Part shown: piece after piece, positions 51,745 through 58,771 of the stretch
How the letters are laid out: the number at the start of each line of letters is the position of its first letter
Position numbering within the stretch: position 1 is the stretch's first letter
NCBI RefSeq assembly: GCF_003999195.1
Contig: NZ_RJVR01000292.1
Span: forward strand, 18,943-82,942
Length of the DNA stretch: 64,000 nt
Direction: 5' to 3'
Origin: Streptomyces soli
GTDB taxonomy: Bacteria > Actinomycetota > Actinomycetes > Streptomycetales > Streptomycetaceae
The notes under the pieces: generated by a model
Seen by the model: only the letters and a program-made list of their open reading frames with translations
Database searches by the model: none
What the model was told of the DNA's origin: nothing
Position numbers and translations under genes: made by a program

Positions 51745-52059
51745 ATGATGACGTCAGCCGACACTGACCTGATCCGGGTACTGGCCGACCCTCTCAGGCT
51801 CCGGATCGTGACCCTGCTCGCCCGCGAGACCCTGTGCACCACGCATCTCGTGGAGGAGACGGGCGCGAAGCAGACCAACCTCTCCAACCACCTGCGGGTG
51901 CTGAGAGAGGCCGGGGTCGTGGAGACGGAGCCCTGCGGCCGGTTCACGTACTACCGGCTGATGCCCGACGTCATCGACACACTGGCGGCATCCTTCGCCG
52001 AGCTGGCCGTCACCGCTCGCGCCACCGCCGAGAACAACACCAGACGCGCCTGCCCGTGA
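51745..52059 (+). CDS. arsR: ArsR-family metalloregulator 1
   Basis: A 104-residue winged-helix repressor (LADPLRLRIVTLLARETLCT to KQTNLSNHLRVLREAGVVET). The metal-binding cysteines are not in the classical ELCVCDL form: Cys31 lies in ETLCTTHL, Cys64 in TEPCGRF and Cys103 in the terminal RRACP. A three-cysteine As(III) site with such spacing would be a variant of the known types. ATG 51745 (or 51748). It heads the rightward arm with the aquaglyceroporin gene 19 bases downstream. Confidence 0.87.
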   Translation: MMTSADTDLIRVLADPLRLRIVTLLARETLCTTHLVEETGAKQTNLSNHLRVLREAGVVETEPCGRFTYYRLMPDVIDTLAASFAELAVTARATAENNTRRACP

Positions 52060-52078
52060 TCCGCACCGAGGAGTCCTG

Positions 52079-52846
52079 TTGACCGCCACCAGTCCCCAGC
52101 GCGCGCCGCTCACCCGCCGGGCCGCCGCCGAGTTCGTCGGTACCGCGGCGCTGGTCGCCGTCGTCATCGGCTCCGGCATCCAGGCCACCGAGCTCAGCAC
52201 GGACGTCGGCGTACAGCTGCTGGCCAACTCCCTCGCCACCGTCTTCGGCCTCGGCGTGCTCATCGCGCTGCTCGGCCCGGTCTCCGGCGCGCACTTCAAC
52301 CCCGTCGTGACCCTGGCGGAGTGGTGGACGGCCCGGCGCGGCGGTGCCGGAGTCACTTCGCGCGAGGTGGCCGCGTACGTCCCGGCCCAGGTGGGCGGGG
52401 CGATCGGCGGGGCGATCCTGGCCGACGCCATGTTCGCGGAGCCACTGGTGAGGTGGTCCACGCACGACCGCTCGGCCGGACACCTGCTGCTGGGCGAGGT
52501 CGTGGCGACGGCCGGCCTGGTCCTGCTGATCTTCGGGCTTGCCCGCACCGACAGCCTGCGCTTCGCGCCGGTCGCCGTTGCCTCGTACATCGGCGCGGCC
52601 TACTGGTTCACCTCTTCCACGTCCTTCGCCAACCCGGCGGTGACCATCGGCCGGGCCTTCTCCGACACCTTCGCCGGCATCGCCCCGGGCTCGGTACCCG
52701 GCTTTGTCGGCGTCCAGTTGGTCGGCGGCGTCCTGGGCCTGGCCCTGGTCGCGGTCGTCTTCGGGCGCGGGGCGGTGGACCCTCAGCCGTCGACGCCCGC
52801 GAGCAGTCCGGCCATGGCGGCGAGCACGCCGGGCGCGACACGGTAG
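52079..52846 (+). CDS. Aquaglyceroporin (MIP family), probable arsenite channel
   Basis: A 255-residue MIP channel with six helices and the two pore loops GAHFNPVVTL (NPV in place of NPA) and SFANPAVTIGRAF. Within ars operons such channels (AqpS type) let arsenite made by ArsC flow out down its gradient and replace the ArsB or Acr3 pump, neither of which is present in this island. The start is TTG 52079, with GAGGAG five bases before it. The last 64 bases overlap the convergent second arsR. Confidence 0.87.
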   Translation: MTATSPQRAPLTRRAAAEFVGTAALVAVVIGSGIQATELSTDVGVQLLANSLATVFGLGVLIALLGPVSGAHFNPVVTLAEWWTARRGGAGVTSREVAAYVPAQVGGAIGGAILADAMFAEPLVRWSTHDRSAGHLLLGEVVATAGLVLLIFGLARTDSLRFAPVAVASYIGAAYWFTSSTSFANPAVTIGRAFSDTFAGIAPGSVPGFVGVQLVGGVLGLALVAVVFGRGAVDPQPSTPASSPAMAASTPGATR

Positions 52847-53145
52847 TAGACCCAGGTCCCGCGGCGCTCGGAGTCGAGCAGGCCGACGTCGCGCAGCTTC
52901 TTCAGGTGATGGCTGACGGTGGGCTGCGAGACGCCCACGTCGGAGATGTCGCAGACGCACGCCTCGCCGTCCGGGTGTGAGGCGACGCGCGAGAAGAGAC
53001 GCAGTCGAACCGGGTCGCCGAGGGCCTTGAACATCGCCGCCATCCGGATGGAGTCCTCCTCCGACAGGGCTGCCGAGGTCAGCGGCGGGCAGCACGGCGC
53101 GACGGCGTCCAGGGGCGGCAGCTCGACAGTCTTCAGATTCGACAT
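52783..53145 (-). CDS. ArsR-family metalloregulator 2
   Basis: A 120-residue ArsR with Cys18-Cys19 in APCCPP and Cys63/Cys65 in ACVCDI, resembling the actinobacterial ArsR class in which an N-terminal CC pair and a cysteine in the DNA-binding helix form the As(III) site. The recognition helix is VSQPTVSHHLKKLRDVGLL. It is divergent from the ArsO-like gene and probably controls it through the ATCGA repeats in the gap. It overlaps the channel gene by 64 bases, tail to tail. Confidence 0.88.
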   Translation of the reverse strand: MSNLKTVELPPLDAVAPCCPPLTSAALSEEDSIRMAAMFKALGDPVRLRLFSRVASHPDGEACVCDISDVGVSQPTVSHHLKKLRDVGLLDSERRGTWVYYRVAPGVLAAMAGLLAGVDG

Positions 53146-53162
53146 GTGTCTATGTTGACATC

Positions 53163-53206
53163 CATCGATGCAAAGTGCCAGGCTCCATTACATCGACAAA
53201 CATCGA
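53163..53206. promoter_or_regulatory. CATCGA repeats in the arsR2-arsO gap
   Basis: CATCGATG (53163-53170, palindromic) and two direct copies of CATCGA (53191 and 53201) lie between the divergent second arsR and the flavoprotein gene. Their clustering in this gap suggests the binding sites of ArsR2. By-eye pattern only. Confidence 0.4.
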
Positions 53207-53220
53207 AGCAAGGAGTCGAC

Positions 53221-54582
53221 GTGACCAGCTCGACCACCACCGCCCTCCCCGTCGTCGTCATCGGTGCCGGCCCGATCGGCCTGGCCGCCGCAGCCCATCT
53301 GCTGGACCGGGGCCTGGAAGCGCTGGTTCTGGAGGCCGGCCCGGGCGCCGGTGCGGCGGTGCGGGAGTGGGGACACGTACGACTGTTCTCCACCTGGGCC
53401 GAACTGATCGACCCCGCCGCAGAGAAGCTGCTCGCCCCCACCGGCTGGGTCCGCCCCGCCGCCGCCTACCCGACCGGCGCCGACTGGGCCGACCGCTACC
53501 TGCAGCCGCTCGCCGCCGCCCTCGGCGACCGCGTACGGTACGGGGCCCGGGTGACCGGTGTGGCCCGCGCCGGGCGCGACCGCGTGGTCGACTCCGGCCG
53601 CGAGGAGCAGCCCTTCACCGTCCACCTCACCACCGCCGACGGCACCGAAGAGCGCGTCACCGCCCGCGCCGTCATCGACGCCTCCGGCACTTGGACCACC
53701 CCGAGTCCGCTGGGCGGCGACGGCCTGCCCGCCCTTGGTGAGCGCGCGGCCGCCGACCGCATCGCCTACCGCGTCCCCGACCTCAACGACCCGGCCGCCC
53801 GCGCCCGTTACGCAGGCAAGCGCACCGCCGTCGTCGGCTCCGGGGCCTCCGCCTTCACCGCCCTGGCCCAGCTCGCCGGCCTCGCCGAGGACGCCCCGGG
53901 TACGCACGCGGTGTGGATCCTGCGCCGGACCATCGGTACCAGCACCTTCGGCGGCGGCGAGGCCGACCAACTCCCCGCGCGGGGAGCGCTGGGCCTGCGG
54001 GCCAAGGCCGCCGTCGAGGCCGGCCAGGCGAGCGCGGTCACCGGTTTCCGTACCGCGGCGGTCGAGAACGACGGCGAGCGGCTGACTCTCGTCGCCGAGG
54101 ACGGCCGCCGCACCGAACCGCTGGACGAGGCCATCGTCCTCACCGGCTTCCGCCCCGACCTGTCCCTCGTCGCCGAACTCCGCCTCACCCTCGACGAACG
54201 CCTCCAGGCCCCGGTGGAGCTGGCCCCGCTCATCGACCCCAACGTCCACTCCTGCGGCACCGTCTACCCCCACGGCGTCAAGGAACTCGCCCACCCCGAG
54301 CAGGACGTCTACCTCGTCGGCATGAAGTCCTACGGCCGCGCCCCCACCTTCCTCGCCCTCACCGGCTACGAGCAGGTCCGCTCCATCGCCGCCTCCCTCG
54401 CCGGCGACCACGCCGCCGCCACCCGCGTCGAACTCACCCTCCCCGGAACCGGCGTCTGCGGCGGCGCCGGTCTCTTCGACGACCCCACCTCCGCCCAGGG
54501 CACCGACAGCAGCAGCTGCTGCGCCGCCCCGGCCACCGTGCAGATCGGCACCGGCGCCCCGACCACGCCCGGCGGCTGCTGA
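53221..54582 (+). CDS. arsO: ArsO-like flavin-dependent monooxygenase
   Basis: A 453-residue FAD/NAD(P)-binding protein. The FAD motif VVVIGAGPIGLAAAAHLLDR is at the N-terminus, WGHVRLFSTW and a second nucleotide motif (TAVVGSGASAFTALAQLAG) follow, and VYLVGMKSYGRAPTFLALTG closes the fold. The C-terminus has cysteines in SSSCCAAP and GGC that could bind arsenicals. ArsO proteins lie in actinobacterial ars operons and are linked to arsenic resistance, but the reaction is not agreed. GTG 53221 with AAGGAG. The ArsI-like gene follows 30 bases on. Confidence 0.83.
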   Translation: MTSSTTTALPVVVIGAGPIGLAAAAHLLDRGLEALVLEAGPGAGAAVREWGHVRLFSTWAELIDPAAEKLLAPTGWVRPAAAYPTGADWADRYLQPLAAALGDRVRYGARVTGVARAGRDRVVDSGREEQPFTVHLTTADGTEERVTARAVIDASGTWTTPSPLGGDGLPALGERAAADRIAYRVPDLNDPAARARYAGKRTAVVGSGASAFTALAQLAGLAEDAPGTHAVWILRRTIGTSTFGGGEADQLPARGALGLRAKAAVEAGQASAVTGFRTAAVENDGERLTLVAEDGRRTEPLDEAIVLTGFRPDLSLVAELRLTLDERLQAPVELAPLIDPNVHSCGTVYPHGVKELAHPEQDVYLVGMKSYGRAPTFLALTGYEQVRSIAASLAGDHAAATRVELTLPGTGVCGGAGLFDDPTSAQGTDSSSCCAAPATVQIGTGAPTTPGGC

Positions 54583-54612
54583 ACCCACACCCCGCCCATC
54601 AGGAGGCCCGCC

Positions 54613-55059
54613 ATGTCCCGCGTACAGCTCGCTCTCCGCGTCCCCGACCTCGAGGCATCCATCGCCTTCTACACGAAGCTGTTCGGCACCCCGCCCGCCA
54701 AACTCCGCGACGGCTACGCCAACTTCGCCATCGCCGAGCCCCCGCTCAAGCTCGTCCTCCTCCAGGGCGAAGCCACCGAGGACACCCGCATGGATCACCT
54801 CGGCATCGAAGTCGACTCCGCCACCGCCGTCACCGACGCCACCCGCCGGCTCGCTGCCTCCGGCCTGCCCACGACCGAGGAGGCGGACACCACGTGCTGC
54901 TACGCCCTCCAGGACAAGGTCTGGGTGCACGCGCCCGGCCAGGAGCCCTGGGAGGTCTATGTCGTCAAGGCCGACGCCGACACCCTCACCCGGCAGCAAG
55001 ACGGCACCGGCTGCGCGGCTTCACCCGAAACCGCTGACGCCACCTCCGGCTGCTGCTGA
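54613..55059 (+). CDS. ArsI/CadI-family dioxygenase (vicinal oxygen chelate fold)
   Basis: A 148-residue VOC-fold protein close to CadI and ArsI. Candidate metal ligands are Gln5 (MSRVQLAL), His62 (MDHLGIEV) and Glu114 (EPWEVYVV), and a vicinal cysteine pair Cys95-Cys96 (TTCCYAL) could hold trivalent arsenic. ArsI is a C-As lyase that demethylates methylarsenite using Fe(II) and O2; CadI is a cadmium-induced relative without proven activity. A cysteine-rich tail (CAASPETADATSGCC) is present. ATG 54613 follows AGGAGG. The ars context favours ArsI activity. Confidence 0.82.
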   Translation: MSRVQLALRVPDLEASIAFYTKLFGTPPAKLRDGYANFAIAEPPLKLVLLQGEATEDTRMDHLGIEVDSATAVTDATRRLAASGLPTTEEADTTCCYALQDKVWVHAPGQEPWEVYVVKADADTLTRQQDGTGCAASPETADATSGCC

Positions 55060-55087
55060 CCCCACCGTGGCTATCGGCCTTACGTCA

Positions 55088-55123
55088 GCTCCGAGGCCCG
55101 GAGGACCGCTCGGGCCTCGGAGC
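55088..55123 (+). terminator. Terminator of the arsenic island
   Basis: GCTCCGAGGCCCG (55088-55100) pairs perfectly with CGGGCCTCGGAGC (55111-55123), 13 pairs, ten-base loop, 28 bases after the ArsI-like stop. Confidence 0.75.
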
Positions 55124-55325
55124 CGTCGATGCGCTCGGCCAGGCGCCGCAGGACGTCAGAGCCGGAGGCCCAGGGTAGAAACGGGCACCCGCCCGCATCC
55201 GGGATATTTGACGGGTCTCTGACGCCTCGGCGCCAACCCTTGGCGTGGCCTTGACGCCCGGGGCCCCCGCTGCCGGGCAGAGTGTCCCGAAAGAGCTCAG
55301 ACGCACACTGTTCCGTGAGGTATCC

Positions 55326-57140
55326 ATGGCGTTCGGCCTGGCACGCCGCGAATTGCGACCGAAGGTTCCGCTCCGTCCCGGGGAGGGCGACAAGAACCAC
55401 CTGACCAGTCTGGAGGGGCTGGCCGCGCTGTCGTTGGACGCGCTCAGCTCGGTCGCGTACGGCCCCGAGGCGATCGTGCTCGTCCTGGTCGCCGCCGGGA
55501 GCGGGGCGCTGTCGGCGACGCTGCCGATCACGCTGGTCATCTCGGCTCTGCTCGCGGTGCTGGTTGTTTCGTACGGCCAGGTGATCGCCGTGCACCCGGA
55601 CGGCGGCGGCGCGTACGCGGTGGCCAAGAAGGACCTCGGGCCCTGGCCGAGCCTGCTGGCGGCGGCGAGTCTGGTCGTCGACTACGTCCTCACCGTCGCG
55701 GTGAGCCTGGCCGCCGGTGCCGCCAGCCTGGCTTCGGCCTTCCCCGCCCTCAGTACGCACCTGCTCGCCGTCTGCCTGGTGGGGCTCGCCCTGCTCACGG
55801 CGGTGAATCTGCGGGGCATCGCCGAGAGCGCGAGGGCGCTGATGCTGCCCACCGTGCTGTTCATCGGGAGCATGCTCGGCATCATCGTCGTGGGGCTCAT
55901 CCGCTCGCACCCCGCAGCCGTCGTCGGTACCCCGGTGCCCGTCCACGCCACGGAGGCGCTGAGCGTCCTGCTGCTCCTGAAGGCGTTCTCCTCCGGCTGC
56001 TCCGCCCTGACCGGGGTGGAGGCCATCGCGAACGCCGTACCGTCTTTCCGCACGCCACGGGTCAAGCGGGCCCAGCGCACCGAGCTGATGCTCGGCGCGC
56101 TTCTCGGGGTGATGCTGATCGGTCTCGCGATCCTGATCCGCCGCGACCACGTGGCTCCGCGCGGCGGCGTCACGGTCCTCGCCCAGCTCACCGCCGGGGC
56201 GTACGGAACCGGATGGGCCTACTACGCGACCAACATCGTCGTCACCCTCGTCCTGCTGTTCGCCGCCAACACCAGCTTCGGCGGCCTGCCGGTCCTGATG
56301 AGCCTGCTGGCCCGCGACCACCGGCTGCCCCACCTGTTCGGGCTGCGCGCCGAGCGTCCGGTCTACCGGTACGGCGTCCTGGCCCTGGCCCTGCTCGCGG
56401 CCGTGCTGCTCGTCGCCGCGAACGCCGACACCCATCGGCTGATCCCGCTCTTCGCCATCGGCGTCTTCATCGGCTTCACCATCAGCCAGGTCGGCCTGGT
56501 GCGGCACTGGGCCACCGAGCGGCCGCCCGGCTGGCTGCGCCGGGCGCTGATCAACGGCATCGGCGCCCTGCTCACCGCCCTGGCCGGCCTGGTCCTGCTC
56601 ACCACCAAGTTCCTCGAGGGCGCCTGGGTGGTCGTCGTGGCGGTACCGCTGCTGATGCTGCTCTTCGCCCGGATCCAGCGCTACTACGACGCGGTCGGCG
56701 CCGAACTCGGCCTCGGCCGGATCCCGCCCCCGCCGCAGCGCACCACCAGCCTGGTGATCGTGCCCGTGGGCGAGGTCAGCAAGCTCGCCCAGCACGCGCT
56801 GACCGCCGCCCTCGCTCTCGGCGATGAGGTGGTCGCGGTCGCCGTTCACGCCGATCCCGCCAGGGTACAGGTGCTGCGGGAAAGTTGGGACCGCTGGAAT
56901 CCCGGGGTGCGGCTGGAAATCCTCGACAGCCCGCACCGGTCGCTGGTGGAGCCCATCGTCGAGTACGTCCGGCATGCGGCTAGCGACGGACGGCAGGTCG
57001 CCGTGCTCATCCCCGAGGTCGAGCCGAGGCACCGCCGCTACCAGATCCTCCAGAACCAGCGCGGCATCCTCCTGGCCACCGTCCTGCGGGCGCGCACCGA
57101 CGTCGCGGTCTGCATGCTGCCGTACCGGCTACGCCTGTGA
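55326..57140 (+). CDS. APC-superfamily amino acid/potassium permease-like protein
   Basis: A 604-residue permease with about twelve membrane segments. The start of the fold, KNHLTSLEGLAALSLDALSS then VAYGPEAI, and TNIVVTLVLLFAANTSFGGL are typical of actinobacterial APC permeases that group with KUP/KimA-like K+ transporters. After the last helix near 455 comes a soluble domain of about 140 residues with a universal-stress-like pattern (TTSLVIVPVGEVSKLAQHAL; DEVVAVAVHAD). ATG 55326 follows GAGG. K+ import is suggested by the C-terminal domain, not proven. The 5' leader 55130-55325 was checked for a c-di-AMP riboswitch without success. Confidence 0.8.
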   Translation: MAFGLARRELRPKVPLRPGEGDKNHLTSLEGLAALSLDALSSVAYGPEAIVLVLVAAGSGALSATLPITLVISALLAVLVVSYGQVIAVHPDGGGAYAVAKKDLGPWPSLLAAASLVVDYVLTVAVSLAAGAASLASAFPALSTHLLAVCLVGLALLTAVNLRGIAESARALMLPTVLFIGSMLGIIVVGLIRSHPAAVVGTPVPVHATEALSVLLLLKAFSSGCSALTGVEAIANAVPSFRTPRVKRAQRTELMLGALLGVMLIGLAILIRRDHVAPRGGVTVLAQLTAGAYGTGWAYYATNIVVTLVLLFAANTSFGGLPVLMSLLARDHRLPHLFGLRAERPVYRYGVLALALLAAVLLVAANADTHRLIPLFAIGVFIGFTISQVGLVRHWATERPPGWLRRALINGIGALLTALAGLVLLTTKFLEGAWVVVVAVPLLMLLFARIQRYYDAVGAELGLGRIPPPPQRTTSLVIVPVGEVSKLAQHALTAALALGDEVVAVAVHADPARVQVLRESWDRWNPGVRLEILDSPHRSLVEPIVEYVRHAASDGRQVAVLIPEVEPRHRRYQILQNQRGILLATVLRARTDVAVCMLPYRLRL

Positions 57141-57212
57141 ACCGGCCCTGCGGGGTCAGACGATGAGCACCGCGGTCGTCCAGCAGGCGAGCAGCAGCAC
57201 CATGACCCGGCG

Positions 57213-57240
57213 ATCCGGCCCCCGCTGGCGGGGGCCGGAT
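57213..57240 (+). terminator. Terminator after the APC permease gene
   Basis: ATCCGGCCCCCG (57213-57224) pairs perfectly with CGGGGGCCGGAT (57229-57240), 12 pairs, four-base loop. It separates the permease from the peptide export locus. Confidence 0.75.
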
Positions 57241-57644
57241 GCGAGCCGAGCGTCGCCGGCGCCGGACTCCGGGCCTCCTCATGCGAACGCCTCTCCCGAC
57301 CGACCGGTAACCGGGCGCACTATCTTCAGTAAATCCTCACACTGTGCACGCCGACGCCATATGAGTGCTGACGGGAGGTCGGTCGAACGCCCTCTGTGCG
57401 GGGCCTTTGAGGCGGAGTGCCCAATTCGCTGAGGTGGACGCGATCAGCTCATGTGCGGATGTTGGCACCAAGTCGTGGACGGGCCGACACACCCGTGAAG
57501 TCATGAATCCGAATGCTATTCGAACGGCCCGTCCGTCATTGGTCGTACGACCTGACGACATGCTTTGATCCTGTCCGGCGGCGGGACTTCTTCGAAAAAC
57601 TGTTCGCCACTTTGAGAAGTATCCACTTGAAGGGAAGCCCCATC
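57241..57644 (+). other. Upstream control region of the peptide precursor gene
   Basis: About 400 bases without a supported gene. A palindromic CGAATGCTATTCG lies at 57510-57522 and the last 150 bases are less GC-rich than the surroundings, so promoter and leader elements are likely here. A 23-codon ORF at 57361-57432 has no ribosome site and is not called. Nothing else recognisable. Confidence 0.4.
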
Positions 57645-57860
57645 ATGAACGTCACCCCCCAGGTTGAGACCCGCGAGATCTCCGACGCCGACCTGGACAA
57701 CGTCTCCGGCGGTCTCATCGGCGGTCTCGTCAGCACCGCGACCGGCACCCTCGACTCCATCGCCCCGGTCTCCAGCACCCTCGGTGGCGTCGTCGGCACC
57801 GTTGAGGGCCTGACCGGCGTCAACACCTCGGTCGCGACCGGCCTCATCTCCGGCCTCTGA
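57645..57860 (+). CDS. Double-glycine leader peptide precursor (bacteriocin-like, no cysteine)
   Basis: A 71-residue peptide. The leader, MNVTPQVETREISDADLDNV then SGG, fits the LSxxELxxIxGG consensus recognised by C39 peptidases, with cleavage after Gly23. The 48-residue core is rich in Gly, Ser, Thr, Val and Leu (it begins LIGGLVSTATGTLDSIAPVS and ends TSVATGLISGL), has no Cys, Lys, Arg or His and only two charged residues, both acidic. It therefore cannot be a lanthipeptide or sactipeptide; a membrane-active or self-assembling peptide is possible. AAGGGAAG precedes the ATG. A terminator and then the matching exporter genes follow. No homologue is recognised. Confidence 0.8.
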   Translation: MNVTPQVETREISDADLDNVSGGLIGGLVSTATGTLDSIAPVSSTLGGVVGTVEGLTGVNTSVATGLISGL

Positions 57861-57871
57861 GACGGATTCAC

Positions 57872-57910
57872 CCCGTGAGCCCCGGAACCTTCCGTTCCGG
57901 GGCTCACGGG
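57872..57910 (+). terminator. Terminator/attenuator between the precursor and exporter genes
   Basis: CCCGTGAGCCCCGGAAC (57872-57888) pairs perfectly with GTTCCGGGGCTCACGGG (57894-57910), 17 pairs with a five-base loop, twelve bases after the precursor stop. It should end most transcripts here and keep the precursor mRNA abundant and stable relative to the exporter mRNA. Confidence 0.85.
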
Positions 57911-57967
57911 CGCCGTTGCGGCGTTGTGTCCGTATAGCGACGAATGCAGTTGTGAGGGAAGAGTTCC

Positions 57968-58771
57968 GTGCAGTTTCGCCAAAAGGCACTTTCCAAGCTG
58001 CAGTCGCCCGAGGAACTCGAACTGCCGGTGCGTTTCGCCCGGCCGCAGGGCCTGCTCGTGCTGTCCGTCACGATTGTGGTCCTGGCCGCCGCGAGTTTCT
58101 GGGCCGTGACCGGCTCGGTCTCGTCAAAATTGAACGCGTCCGGAATTCTCACCCACGGGCAGGGCAGCTACATCCTGCAAAGCCCGGTCGCGGGACAGGT
58201 CGTCCAGGTCCTCGCCAAGGAGGGTGAGCAGCTGGCCGCCAACGCGCCGCTGCTGAAGGTCCGTACCCAGCAGGGGGACAGCGTCGTGCGCACCCTGGCC
58301 GCGGGCCGCGTGACCGCGCTGGTCGCCACGATCGGCACCGTCGTCACCACGGGGGCGAACGTGGCCGCCGTGGAGCGCGTCGCCCGGGCCGACGACCAAC
58401 TCGTGGCGACCCTGTACGTGCCGGCCGGCAGCGCCTCGTCGGTACCGGTGGGCGCCTCCGTGGACCTCACGGTCGAGTCGGTGCCGAAGGACCGGTACGG
58501 AGTTCTGCGCGGCCATGTGAAGTCCGTCGGCCGCACCTCCGAGTCGGCGCAGCAGATCGCCGCCTTCCTGGGCGACAGCCAACTGGCCGAGGAATTCGGG
58601 AAGAGCCGGCCGGTGGCGGTCCTGGTACGGCTGGACACGTCGGCCGCCACCAAGTCGGGCTACCGGTGGTCCTCGTCCTCCGGACCGCCGTACGGGATCG
58701 ACTCCATGACCCTGACCAGCGGCGCCGTCCACCTGGCCGCCCAGCGTCCGATCGATTGGCTGCTCCCGTGA
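57968..58771 (+). CDS. HlyD-family membrane fusion/adaptor protein (NHLM bacteriocin system type)
   Basis: A 267-residue adaptor with one N-terminal membrane helix (GLLVLSVTIVVLAAASFWAV, about 27-50) after a cytosolic segment FRQKALSKLQSPEELELPVR, a pattern typical of the NHLM HlyD subfamily. The rest has the lipoyl-like hairpin (GQGSYILQSPVAGQVVQVLA; KEGEQLAANAPLLKVR) and a beta-barrel. It lacks the long coiled coil of proteobacterial HlyD, fitting a bacterium without an outer membrane. GTG 57968 follows GGGAAGAG. Its stop overlaps the first ABC transporter start. Confidence 0.85.
   Translation: MQFRQKALSKLQSPEELELPVRFARPQGLLVLSVTIVVLAAASFWAVTGSVSSKLNASGILTHGQGSYILQSPVAGQVVQVLAKEGEQLAANAPLLKVRTQQGDSVVRTLAAGRVTALVATIGTVVTTGANVAAVERVARADDQLVATLYVPAGSASSVPVGASVDLTVESVPKDRYGVLRGHVKSVGRTSESAQQIAAFLGDSQLAEEFGKSRPVAVLVRLDTSAATKSGYRWSSSSGPPYGIDSMTLTSGAVHLAAQRPIDWLLP

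Noticed and set aside
55130..55325. Possible c-di-AMP (ydaO-type) riboswitch before the APC permease
   Set aside because: The leader has inverted repeats but none of the conserved ydaO sequence blocks could be recognised.
57163..57210. Short leftward hydrophobic frame ending LACWTTAVLIV after the APC permease
   Set aside because: Fifteen codons without ribosome site or recognisable relatives.
57361..57432. 23-codon ORF upstream of the GG-leader peptide
   Set aside because: No ribosome site, no hydrophobic or leader-like pattern.
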